DNA of 64,000 bases from NCBI RefSeq assembly GCF_022539505.1, contig NC_061513.1, forward strand, positions 180,946,017-181,010,016. Direction: 5' to 3'. Both the position numbers and the translations under genes were made by a program. Source of the stretch: Lolium rigidum. Lineage: Eukaryota > Streptophyta > Magnoliopsida > Poales > Poaceae. Under the pieces are notes generated by a model. The model did no database searches and was not told the DNA's origin. It was given only the letters and a program-made list of their open reading frames with translations. Positions 23,124-33,684 of the stretch are shown piece after piece. Position 1 is the stretch's first letter; each line of letters opens with the position of its first letter.

Positions 23124-23128
23124 CTCCA

Positions 23129-23270
23129 CATGCTCTTCCACATCCGCGGTGCTTGCGGAGCCATAGTTGGTGTCAAGCTCTCCATGCTCCTCCCCATCCG
23201 CGGTGCTTGCAGAGGTATCATCCTCGAAGTAGTCCATGTAGTCCTCCATATCCTCTTCTTCACTACCCAT
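23129..23270 (-). CDS. Gag N-terminus of G (partial)
   Basis: On the minus strand an ATG at 23270 opens an acidic frame (MGSEEEDMEDYMDYFEDD) with two copies of a GELDTNYGSAS-type repeat. A third copy lies on the far side of H (from 21461). The frame is interrupted by H. The start is chosen because it is the first ATG after a long leader and the repeat continues in the same protein across the insertion. Confidence 0.5.
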
Positions 23271-24552
23271 GTTAGCACGACAAAAGCTATGTGGTGGATG
23301 TTAGTGGAAGAAACTACCGTCAAGTCTCACCTTGGAGTGATAGAATTGGGTCACTAACTAAACCAAGAGATAAATCAATTTGTGTTGGGGTACACACACA
23401 AAAACACACACAAAAGCTAGCAAATATGGTGGTAGGTGAGGATGGTGGAAAACCAAATGATGAAATCCGAAATCAAGTGTTATTGTTAAGAGTGGGTGAA
23501 ATCCAAAAATCAAATGTCAAAGCGATGATCACTACAAACACGGAACGATGTGGAACTCACACACGAGATGAATGGGGTTAGTGCGACCAAGGAACGAGCG
23601 AGATAAACACAAGAACCAATTACAAATGTGGTGCTCGGTGTCACACTAATACAAGGAGAGGTAAAGCTTTGGTTGCAAAAGGAGAGACACCAAGATTCAC
23701 ACGTGGCCTCTCTTCTCTTTTTTCTCTTTTGCTTAAAAGCTTTTTCTCTTTTGTATTTGGTGTCACTTTGCACTCTTTTTTCTCTTTTTGTATTTTTCCG
23801 GCTTTTTCTCGCACTATGTTAGCGTTAGCCTCGCTTTTGCTATTTTGCCACACGAGTTTTGCTTATAAGCTTTACTCCACACTACACACACCTCACAATC
23901 GGGGCCACGTGCAATGTCTCGCAACACTTGACAAGCAATGCTCGATAGGATAGATCGCAAAAGGAAGAGGATTACAATGGTGGTGCAAGTTATACCTCAA
24001 TGGTGCTAAGGCGGTGATGATCAAGCAACTTGCAATATGGTGGTGGAGGCAAGTGTACGTTTGCTCGTTTGGGGTGCCGAGGTTGTCTTCGCGTGCTTCA
24101 TGGCTGCGGGTTAGTGTCACAACAAAGGCACTCAAACCGGAACAACAAACACAAGTTAGAGGGAATTTTGTTGTTGGTCAAAACAACATTTTGGGGATAA
24201 TTTGCCTGTGTTGGCCGGTCATACCGGGTGCATGGGCCAGTCATGCCGGGTGGGCCGGTTGTACCGGGTCCTGGAGCCGGTCGTACCGGTCAGGCTCGAA
24301 TTTGAGCTGTTCTTGAGCTGTTCTTGAGGGAATTTGACCCAAAATCGATGGAAATAAAAAATTTGGGGCTAGAAAGTGGGGGAAATAGTAGATCAACACT
24401 AGGGACACGAAATCAATGGACCAAAACCACTCAAAACTCAACCAAACTGTAGATCCAACAAAAGGCAAGTTAGGGCTATTTTTTGGGGATTTTTGAATTT
24501 CTTCTAGGGGTGAAATTGGGGGTGGTGGGGGTCAAATCCGTGGCAACCAAGA
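23271..24552 (-). other. Leader region of G
   Basis: About 1.3 kb of untranslated leader between primer site and gag. It contains four CCGGTNNTACCGG-type repeats (24215-24227, 24237-24249, 24255-24267, 24277-24289), as in the LTR. No gene is seen. Confidence 0.55.
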
Positions 24553-24565
24553 GCTCTTGATACCA
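24553..24565 (-). other. Primer binding site, tRNA-iMet type (G)
   Basis: The minus strand reads TGGTATCAAGAGC two bases after the LTR end CATCA. It matches initiator tRNA-Met priming (consensus TGGTATCAGAGC) except for one inserted or changed base. Confidence 0.75.
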
Positions 24566-24567
24566 TT

Positions 24568-24798
24568 TGATGAGGCCTAAGGGCTAGGGAGTGCCCAGAT
24601 CTCACAAATTTTGACCAAGTGTGTGGATGGAAAGGGATGGGAAAGGGGAAGAACACACACAAAATCCAAATCAAAACACACACAACCCAACAGAAACCAA
24701 TTATACTCCCTTGGTCGGTTAGACCAAGCTAATAGAATGACTTCTTGGAGAGACCCTTGGGTAGAGTCCAAGAAGGGAGAGATTGGTGATGGAGATCC
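24568..24798 (-). repeat. 5' LTR of G, truncated
   Basis: It matches 18100-18330 nearly base for base and is cut at 24798 by the Angela-type LTR. Confidence 0.82.
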
Positions 24799-25206
24799 TG
24801 TTAGAGATATACCCAAGAGGCAATAATAAAGTGGTTATTTTATATCTTTGTGTTTATGATAAATGTTTATATACCGTGCTAAAATTGTATTAACCGAAAC
24901 ATTGATACATGTGTGTTATGTAAACAACAAGGAGTCCCTAGTAAGCCTCTTGTATAACTAGCTTGTTGATTAATAGATGATCATAGTTTCATGATCATGA
25001 ACATTGGATGTTATTAATAACAAGGTTATGTCATTATGTGAATGATGTAATGGACACACCCAATTAAGCGTAGCATAAGATCACGTNNNNNNNNNNNNNN
25101 NNNNNNNNNNNNNNNNNNNNNNNNNNNNNNNNNNNNNNNNNNNNNNNNNNNNNNNNNNNNNNNNNNNNNNNNNNNNNNNNNNNNNNTTTTTGTTTTCTAT
25201 GCAACA
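24799..25206 (+). mobile_element. BARE1/Angela/WIS-type Copia LTR, split by gap 2
   Basis: TGTTAGAGATATACCCAAG...GAGGCAATAATAAA is the start of the Triticeae BARE1/Angela/WIS LTR, and 'tttttgttttctatgcaac' (25187-25205) is near its end. The middle is gap 2. It looks like one LTR, but the right flank is not the continuation of the G LTR, so a simple solo LTR is not proven. Confidence 0.8.
25087..25186. other. Assembly gap 2 (100 N)
   Basis: Exactly 100 N inside a BARE1/Angela-type LTR; the true length is unknown. Confidence 0.99.
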
Positions 25207-25588
25207 AACCCATCAGCATAATCATGAATCAATCAATAATAATTTTAGGACTATGCACATTGCACTAAGAATGATAACTATGCTCTCTTAATTGGTGCAT
25301 AAAGTAGAAAAGATGAAGACTCAACATAATAGTAAAATAGAGTCTCTTTGCAGAGTAAGCTAGATAAACAAGTTTTATAAACCTTCCAAAAAACTATGGT
25401 ACTTATTAGCTTTGAGCTCTCATTGCCCCTATCATAAGTATCTTGAATGGTTAAATTTAATGTGAGGCAAATATGAGCTATATGCTTGACAAATCACAAG
25501 TTGAAAATATCATGCCCCATGAATACGAGTACCTAAATCTCATGGTACTCAACTTAGATCTCAAATAAGTTCTTGTCATTGTAGTATA
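25207..25588 (-). other. Probable minus-strand Gypsy interior remnant
   Basis: AT-rich, no gene. Weak likeness to the reverse interior around 11930-12080 ('gactcaacataaaagtaaaa'-type text) suggests decayed Sabrina-like interior. Confidence 0.35.
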
Positions 25589-26941
25589 TGATACATTGCA
25601 AACGTATCTATAATTTTTGATGCTCCATGCTTGTTTTGCACCAATTCCAACATGTTTTATAGGCACTTTGTATCATATTATGTCATTATTTTCACTAACC
25701 TATTAACAAGCGCCACAGTGCCAGTTTCTGTTTATTGCAGAAATAGTCCAAAAATGAAAGTGCTCGGAAAAATCTGGAAAATTCACCAAACTTCTTATTC
25801 ACCAGAAGACTCTGGGAGCCAGAAGGGGAGTGCCGGGAGAGCCACAGGGTGGCTATACAGGTGCCAGACGCGGCCAGGGCCCTTGCAGTCCCTGGCCCAT
25901 GTACTGGCGCCTCGTGCACCCCCTCACGTTGCCTCTTCGCCTATAAGAAGCTCCTGACCCTAAAAGTTACGAGGCGTAACTTTTTCGTGGAAGAAGAGCT
26001 CTGTAGCCGCCGCCAACGCCAAAACCAAGTTTCGGGGGGTAGAACTCTGTTCCGGCACCCTGCCGAAGCGGGGAATTGCCCCCGGAGCCATCGCCATCGA
26101 CTTCACCGCCATCTCCATCGCCGTTGCCGACTCACATGATGAGGAGGGAGTAGTTCACCCCCGGGGCTGAGGGGCCGTACCGGTAGCTATGTGGTTTCTC
26201 TCTCTCGTGATATGATCTTTTATGTGATCGTGGGCTTTGTAATCTAGATGTTGTTGTGCTACTCTAGTGTTTTATCATATGAAATTTGGGTCCAGCGTGA
26301 TCGCGGTATGTACCGTGTGTTGCTCCCTTATGAATTGTGTAATGTTAGTTCCTCCTATGAATTCTCAAAGTGACAGCGTGGGGTGTTCATGGTATTTGGG
26401 GCTGCATCTTGAGGTGTGCTTTTATAGCCCATGCACGATGAGTTTGTGTTCTTTATCCAACAAGAAAGTGTTTCGTAGTAGCATGATGAAGTGCTTATAT
26501 TTATATCTAATTATGATTGCAACGTTGAGAGTGCCACTGGTGAAAGTATGATCCCTGGGCCTTGTTTCCGAATATTACATCACACTCCTTAGTGCCAACG
26601 AAGCTCTTTTCTGGCACCGTTCGTTTACTTTTTTACTGCATCTTTACTTGTTGCATATTTATATTATCGCTCATATTCATCCATACCACCTGTGTTTTAC
26701 TATCCCTTCGCCGAACTAGTGCACATATACATTTGACAAGTGTATCGGGTGTGTTGGGGACACAAGAGACTTTTTGCATCTTAATTGTAGGGTTGCTTGA
26801 GAAGGATATCTTTGACCTCTACCTCCCTGAGTTCGATAAACCTTGGGTGATTCACTTAAGGGAAACTTGTTGTTGTTCTACAAACCTCTGCTCTTGGAGG
26901 CCCAACACTGTCTACAGGAATAGGAGTGTGCGGAGACATCA
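25589..26941 (+). repeat. 5' LTR of J
   Basis: 1353 bp from TGATACATTGCAAACG to ...GGAGACATCA. The 3' part is the reverse complement of the start of the E1 and E2 LTRs ('cctctgctcttggaggccc'). Confidence 0.83.
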
Positions 26942-26951
26942 AGCTATTTTC

Positions 26952-26969
26952 TGGCGCAGTTGTCGGGGA
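26952..26969 (+). other. Degenerate tRNA-Asp primer binding site (J)
   Basis: TGGCGCAGTTGTCGGGGA differs from the intact site at 187-204 by two substitutions. Confidence 0.75.
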
Positions 26970-27103
26970 GGTAAGGTAAAAGGTACTCACATCCTCTGGC
27001 TACTAAGCTATTTAGTTGCTGGTGAGTGCTCGAAGGTATCTCCTTTAGATTCTGCAATTTTATCTTTTTTTTTCTTGTTTTTTATTTTCACTAGTTAGGC
27101 TCA

Positions 27104-27832
27104 ATGGAAAACATAAACATAATTATGGAACTTTTCTATCATGATGATGACAATGATATTAGTATGAATTCTTTGAACACTATTATTTCTAATGATATGG
27201 AAAAGTCTAAGCTTGGGGATGTTGGTATTGATGAGCATGATATTTTTAGTCCCCCAAGCACGGAGGAGAAAATTTTATTTGATGATACTATGCCTCATAT
27301 ATATGATGATTTCAATAATGAATATGATATTTTCAGTACACCTACTATTGAGGAGGAAATTAATTATGATTTCAATATGCCTCCTATATTTGATGATTAT
27401 GGTGATGAGAATAATAATGATAGCTATTTTGTTGAATTTTCTCCCACTACTATTAATAATGACTATGCTTATGTGAGGAGTAATAATTATTTTATGCATA
27501 TGGATCATGATAAGAATGTTTCAGATGATGGTTATATTGTGGATTTCATTAAGGATGCTACTGAAAGTTATTATGAGAAAGGGAAACATGGTTATATGCA
27601 TCTCAATAATATTAAGTTTCCCCTCTATATGTTGAAATTTTTGAAGTACCACTTATTTTATCTTCATATACTAGTAGCTTCATGCTTCAATAATTTGTTT
27701 TCTTACAAGATTCCTTTTCATAGGAAATGGGTTAGACTTAAATGCGTCTCATATTTGCTTCTTGATGCTCTCTTTTGTTTCAATTCATATTTGTTATGTG
27801 AGCATCTTCTCAAATTACTGAGTCCATCTTAA
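27104..27832 (+). CDS. Acidic Asp/Asn-rich protein of element J, unknown function
   Basis: A 242-residue open frame, the only long one in J, placed where gag normally starts. Residues 1-160 are strongly acidic and Asn/Tyr-rich. Two tandem units of about 29 residues start at DIFSPPSTEE and DIFSTPTIEE, each with an MP-I-DD core (MPHIYDDF, MPPIFDDY). Residues about 170-240 are hydrophobic and aromatic (FPLYMLKFLKYHLFYLHIL..., later SYLLLDALFCF) and could span or bind membrane. I see no zinc knuckle, Gag core or protease motif. Related Triticeae elements appear to carry similar ORFs, from memory. An Env-like or structural role is speculation. The open frame in an old non-autonomous element suggests some constraint. 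Confidence 0.6.
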   Translation: MENINIIMELFYHDDDNDISMNSLNTIISNDMEKSKLGDVGIDEHDIFSPPSTEEKILFDDTMPHIYDDFNNEYDIFSTPTIEEEINYDFNMPPIFDDYGDENNNDSYFVEFSPTTINNDYAYVRSNNYFMHMDHDKNVSDDGYIVDFIKDATESYYEKGKHGYMHLNNIKFPLYMLKFLKYHLFYLHILVASCFNNLFSYKIPFHRKWVRLKCVSYLLLDALFCFNSYLLCEHLLKLLSPS

Positions 27833-29132
27833 TGGCTATAAAGAAAGAGCTTTTGGGAGACAACCCATTTATGTTTTATTTCTGTTATTTCACTGTTTTG
27901 TTGAGTCTTGGAAGTCATTGCTACTGCAATGACCTCTCCTTATCATTTTTGTTTCGTTTTTGTGCCAAGAATTACCTCTAATGTTAAGAAAGTGGTATTT
28001 GGGGAAATTGCTATCTTGTTTCTGTTTCTGGACTGTCACGAAAAAATTCTTAAAAATTGCCAGAACGTTATTTTGAGCTGCACATTTTTTTGCTTATTCC
28101 CCAGGTTATTATCTAACTTTCATTAGTTAAACATTTTTCGATCTGAGCGACGGAGAAGTCTCACGAAAATCGATCTTTAGCTGCTGTTCTGTTTGACAGA
28201 TTCTGCCACTATTTGCATTATGCTTCTATTTTGTCTTTCTTTTTGAGTTCTTTTGTGGGAAAAGGATTTTTGAAGATATATTTACAGTAGCCTATGTTTA
28301 AATGAGTGTTCAGCATTTGTCATACCTGAACCATATAGATTTGATTATTTTGATTACACTAACGTTGCTAATGAGAATTGTGTTGAGTTTTGGGTGAAGG
28401 AAGTTCTCAAGTGTAGGGAGAGAAGAATGATGCAATAAGATGAAGAATGGACAAAATCTCAAGCTTGGGGATGTCCCCTGAACACCCCAATAAATATCCA
28501 ATAGGTTCAAGCATCAAAGCTTGGGGATGCCCGAGGCACCCCCTCTTCATCAACAAAAGCACGAGGTCATTTTTCACTACACTATATTTTTATTGCTTCA
28601 TGTATTATGTGTTGTTCTTGGAGCGTCCTTATTTTTGTTTTAAGTTTGTTTTGTTTTGTTTTGTTTAATAAATAGTAATCATAGTATCATTGTGTGGGAG
28701 AGAGACACGCTTCGCTTTAGTTGCATGCGAACGCTCTAGTTTTCATTGTCATTGTTTTGTGAGCGTTCTATTTTTTCGAGTACTTCGTTTAGCTCTGAAT
28801 TTTACACTCATATTTTGTTCAGAGCCTGTTAGTTTCCTTTAGTTATGTTTGAATATCTCTCTGGTCTTTTTTCTTATTATCTATGAGAGTGATTTCAATA
28901 TTTGGTTGGCGGTGGAAATAATAAAAGAAAAAAAGCGTGTGTATAGTGATGCAAATGAAGCTTGTTTAGACTGCGGCATATGCTTTAGCATGTCATGTTA
29001 GATATCTTGCTATTCTGAACCTTTTAATCATGCTCATATCATGACTAGTATCAAATAGCTGAGAGTGTTTATTGAGCCATTGAAAGTTTCATGCATTGTT
29101 TTTAGCATAGTAAGCATAAAATCGTGGTATAT
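27833..29132 (+). other. Non-coding interior of J
   Basis: Includes the conserved block 27836-27868 (TGGGAGACAACCCA) and the PPT-like/hairpin pair (28461-28475, 28517-28543). Similar throughout to F 16962-18090. No gene. Confidence 0.65.
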
Positions 29133-30005
29133 TGATGACCCACAAGTATAGGGGATCGCAACAGTCTTCGCGGGAAGTAAAACCCAATTTATTGATTCGA
29201 CACAAGGGGAGACAAAGAATACTTGAAAGCCTTAACAGCGGAGTTGTCAATTCAGCTGCACTGGAAACAGACTTGCTCGCAAGAGTTTATCAATAGTAAC
29301 AGTTTTATAGCGATACGCGATAGTAAAATAACGAGCGACAGAGTAACAAAGACAACGGTAGTGATTTTAGTAAACGAGCAGGATTAAAATATCTGTAGGC
29401 ACGGGGACGGATAATGGGCGTTGCATGGATGAGAGAAACTCATGTAACAATCATAGCATGGCATTTGCAGATAATAATAAAACGGTGTCCAAGTACAAAG
29501 CAATCAATAGGCATGTGTTCCAATTATAGTCGTACGTGCTCGCAATGAGAAACTTGTACAACATCTTTTGTCCTACCTGCCGGTGGCAGCCGGGCCTCTA
29601 TGGGAAACTACTGGATATTAAGGTACTCCTTTTAATAGAGTACCAGAGCAAAGCATTAACACTCCGTGAACACATGTGATCCTCACATCACTACCATTCC
29701 CTCCGGTTGTCCCGATTTACGTCACTTCGGGGCCATTGGTTCCGGACAGCGACACGTGTATACAACTTGCAGGTAAGACCATAAACAATGAATATCATGA
29801 TGAAACAATAACATGTTCAGATCTGAGATCATGGCACTCGGGCCCTAGTGACAAGCATTAAGCATAACAACTTGCAAAAATATCATCAAAGTACCAATTA
29901 CGGACACTAGGCACTATGCCCTAACAATCTTATGCTATTACATGACCAATCTCATCCAATCCCTACCATCCCCTTCGGCCTACAGCAGGGGAATTACTCA
30001 CACAT
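29133..30005 (-). repeat. K: LTR of the E3 family, first part
   Basis: Reverse complement of 8901 down to about 8030, starting TGATGACCCACAAG. It is interrupted by L after CACAT (30001-30005). Confidence 0.85.
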
Positions 30006-33000
30006 TGTAACGACCCGGAAAAACCCCGTATATTAGTTTTTCTTCGCCGCTCGTTTTTCCGTGTCGTTCCGAAGTCATGAGCATCATGCATATTTTAAAT
30101 CCCAAAATTATTTTATTAAAACATTATTTTATTGCCAAAAGTATTCTCTCCTTTTCATCCCTAAATCAAATCCATATTTTTCTAGTAATTTTCTGGTATC
30201 AAAACTATTTTAGAATACTTTAAAAGCAACTAGAAAATAACAACAAAAGCAGACAGTTTTTAAACAAAAAAAAAAGGGGAGACAAGCCTCCCATCCGGCC
30301 AGGCCCAAGTAGGCCCAGCCGGCGGTTCCTCTCTAGCCCGCTAGGGCAAACCCTAGTTCTCCCCACCCGGCCAACTTCCTCCTCCCCTGGCAATTTTGCA
30401 GCCGCCCCCCTCTCTCTCTTTCCTAAACGCCATCAAGTCCTCCCACCCCTCTCAGCCTCGCTCGAGCCCAAGCCCGAGCCCGACGCTCCTCTCCTCTCGT
30501 CCTCTCACCATCCCGCTCGCCCCGAGCGCTGCTTGCGCGAGCCCAGCGCCGCCTCTCTCCGCAGCGGCCGTGTCGCCCCGACGCGCGGCCTCGTCTCCCC
30601 TCGACCTGCTCCGGTCGCCGCCCCTTCTCGGCACCGAGCGCGCCGCCGCTCGAGCCCCTGCATCGCAGACGCTCCCTACCTCGTCGCCTGGCCGCCTCTC
30701 CCTTTTCGAGCTCGTCCCCGGCCTCCTCCTGGACGCCCGCAGACGCGCTCCTGCCTCCTTCCGCCAAGCCGCGCCGCCTGCTGGTGTCCCGCTACTCCTC
30801 GCGTGCGCGCTCGAGCTTTGGCAACCGCTCTGCTGCTCCTCTCCTCGCGGACCCTCTCTGCCTCGCGTGTGCGGCCGCGCGACCCTCCCACCTCGACCTC
30901 GTGCTCGTGGACGCGCCTAGCTCCGCCTCCTACTGGACCAGGAGTTCCATCCCCGACGGCGCTGCCCTGTCCCGCGTCGACCTTGCCAGGGTCTGGCGCC
31001 TCCTTCCGCCTCGAGCTCATGGCCGCGTCCCCGCATGTTGACCTCCAGGATGTGTGTGACACGTCCACGCCCACGAGCTCTCCCAAGTTCTTCTAGCTGC
31101 TGCTGCAAGCACATCTCCCTGGGACCGTTTCCATACTGTTTTCGTTGGTGTCGCTGCTCGTTTGGTTGCGTTGCCGTGAGACATGGAATGCTGGGGATCT
31201 ATCTGTGAAAGTAATGCTGGTGCTGCCGTGTTGAAGCTGGTGATGTGCTGAAGTTGGTGCTATGTGTGGAGTGACAACGATGCTACTATCACTCGGGGGT
31301 TTCTGTTGCTGCGATGCTTGCGGATATGGTGTGGTGTTGTGATTCAAGATCTTCTTCACGGACTCCGAACCCGAGACTGAATACATTTGTCATGGATCTT
31401 CAAGTTCATCTTCACGGACCTGCAGATCGAGACCCCGTTTTCATCCTCTTCCTCTTCCTCTTCAATACGACGTCCGCTCTCCGATCCGATGCCGTGAGAC
31501 CCCATCCTAAACCTATCCCTATTTTATAAATATGTCATCTATAACTTGTGCATTACCATACATGTTGCATCGCATCGCACATCTCGTGGGTTCGGGTTAA
31601 ATAGCGATTCACCTAATAAACAAATATGGAATTGTGCGGGAATTATATATCGTGTCCCGGTTCCATTTAATTTTGCGTAGCTCACCTATGCCTTGTCTTT
31701 GCCATGCTAATCCACATTTAATATGCGGGGTAGATAAATAACTCGAACCTAATAATTGTTTGTTCGGGATTCCGATCTCGCTTAATCCGGTTAAGTTGCA
31801 TCGCATCATATTTGCCATGCCATGCATATTATCTTGATCATGCCGATTCTTCTTCCGTAGTAGTAAGATTGCAAGCATTGTTGTTCCAGCATTTGCTTCT
31901 TCCCGGATAGGATCACGAAGTGTTGATGTGAGATACGATGAGTTCTCCGACAAGTTCTTCTGCAGCTTTTCACAGGCGAGCCCTCTCTCTTCACCTATTT
32001 TACTCTCTCCCTCGCACTGCTATCCTTATGTTGCGATTCTTTATCGAGTCACGTGTCCTATCCACTTGTTTACCATAATAATCCTATATGTATCATTCCT
32101 TAACCATACCCGTTGCTTGATGTTTGAGCCTTGCGAGTCGTAGGCGTGTTTAGGATCTGTTGTTTATCTCGATCTGTTATCGGGATATGTTGGGTTGTTG
32201 GGAGGTTATCACATGCTATATCAGTTGTTGGAGATACACATGCTTTACTTAATTGTTAACAACTAAAATTGTAAGCAGAGGCATCTGTGAGCCCCTTTGC
32301 GAAAGCATCGGAACTTTGACTCGCTAATGTCCCCTAGGACCCGAGTTCTTGTTATCTCGTTCCGAGATTGAGCGCTCTACCCATGCGTGGGGACGATTAT
32401 TGGGACCCCCTCACCCATTACCTTTTCTCAAGTCGGTTGAAAAGGGGGCCACAACCTTGGTTTTATCTCGCCTATGCCATGTATGCCATGCTTTACTTCC
32501 TGTTGCCTTCGGGTGTTTACTTCCTGTTGCCTTCGGGTGTTTACTTCCTCGTTGCCTTCGGGTGTTTATATTCATGTACTGTACCTTGCGGGACGTTTAG
32601 CGAAGCGTGTGGTTCGCACGTCTAGCCGCCGGCGCAAACCTCTGAGTCCGCTTCGGAGTACGGCCGGACTTCGTCACGGGTAGCTTAGTCGGGTGGCCCC
32701 CCTAGACTTTCTTGTTGAACTGGGAACGGTCTTGTTGTGAGACATCCACCCGTCGTAAGTGGGTCGAGCATGCGTATGGTTACATTTGGGCAACCCCTGC
32801 GGGGTGTACATCTTATCGATAAGCCGTGTCCGCGGTTATGGACGACTTGGAATTGTATAGCTTGATCATAGAACAACTTACACCGTTATCTTGTTGCTAA
32901 TAATCCGATAATAACTTGCGTAGTAATATAGCATTACTATAACGGCTACCTAATAAAACTTGTCCACCGTTGAGTGCCTTTTACATTGCCTCTTCGCAAT

Positions 33001-33684
33001 TGTTGGAGGGGATATGTGTAATCGGCTGGGTTATGTTTGTGTAGTATTTTACCTGTTACCTTATGCGCTCTCTTATCTTATCTGAGTAGACGGATGTTGT
33101 AGTGTGTCTCTATTGGTTATAGTTTTGCTGCCGCTAAACCTACCATATAGCCCCAGGCGATATATATTTATACTCGCTCGGCGAGCATAGCCATTTCCAG
33201 TCTCGCTAAGTACGTGCCGGAGTTCGTTCCTTGGTACTTACTCTCGCCTTTTCCCTTTCTCTTTTGCTTCCTTCCTTTTGTCGGCAACCGATGGCCCGAC
33301 TTTGACAGGTACGAGATGACGACGTTAGCAAGGTTACCCTTCCGGCTTGGCACTGGGCAGGGTTATGGACGCCATCTGGTTATCTTCGGGACTCTTAGCC
33401 CAATTTGTATCTTGTCCGTACTCGGACGTATTCGATCTTCTCGTATGATTTGGATCTTTGTATTGTATATTTGTATCTTGGCTCGTTGGAGTCGTTGTTG
33501 TAATATATGTATCTTGTGGGCTCTATTGTAATCCTGTTGTAATGTTACCGCTCGTGTTAATTCCTCTGGCATCACGTGTGTGATTCGTCGCGCACGTCGT
33601 GTCGGAGGGCGTCTCGAAATCGATACCGTGCGGATTTCGGCGGGATCGCTGGAATCCTCAGGGTACCGGTTCCGGGGCGTCACA
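30006..33684 (+). repeat. 5' LTR of L
   Basis: 3679 bp, TGTAAC...GTCACA. It shows an AT-rich start, a GC-rich part (about 30290-31100) with Site II-like and telobox motifs at its edge, then AT-rich sequence. A tandem array of three ~24-bp units (each ...GTTGCCTTCGGGTGTTTA) lies at about 32502-32568. The long open frames in the GC-rich part (30396-31096) break between the two LTR copies and are not taken as genes. Confidence 0.93.
30301..30356 (+). promoter_or_regulatory. Site II-like and telobox motifs in the 5' LTR of L
   Basis: AGGCCCAAGTAGGCCCAGCC (30301-30320) has two GGCCCA (Site II, reverse TGGGCC) motifs, and AAACCCTAG (30348-30356) is a telobox. A C/T-rich stretch follows (about 30405-30425). 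This pairing is typical of plant housekeeping and ribosomal-protein promoters. A role in LTR transcription is inferred. Confidence 0.5.

Larger units (their letters stand above)
18100..24798 (-). mobile_element. Element G: gag-only Gypsy-type LTR retrotransposon with tRNA-iMet primer site
   Basis: On the minus strand: truncated 5' LTR (24798-24568), primer site (24565-24553), leader of about 1.3 kb, gag N-terminus (ATG at 23270), interruption by solo LTR H (21467-23123), rest of gag with a zinc knuckle, polypurine tract (19138-19126) and 3' LTR (19125-18100). No protease, reverse transcriptase or integrase is found. It is inserted in F. The 5' LTR is broken by an Angela-type LTR at 24799. Confidence 0.8.
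25589..29132 (+). mobile_element. Element J: Sabrina-like Gypsy with a single acidic ORF
   Basis: 5' LTR (25589-26941), degenerate tRNA-Asp primer site (26952-26969), one open frame (27104-27832), then non-coding interior with the conserved block (27836-27868) and PPT-like repeats (28461, 28517). It is interrupted by K at 29133 and its 3' LTR is not in the window. No gag, protease or pol similarity is visible. Confidence 0.8.

Noticed and set aside
27192..27508. Met/Ile/Leu-rich frames overlapping the J protein on both strands
   Set aside because: Shadows of the GAT/AAT-rich codons of the 27104-27832 frame.
30396..31096. Long Pro/Ala/Arg-rich open frames on both strands in the LTRs of L (also 34873-35668)
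   Set aside because: They arise from GC-rich composition. The two LTR copies give different proteins because of indels, and several frames overlap on both strands.
32502..32568. Spaced-repeat look suggesting a CRISPR-like array
   Set aside because: Units are contiguous tandem copies without unique spacers, in a plant LTR.
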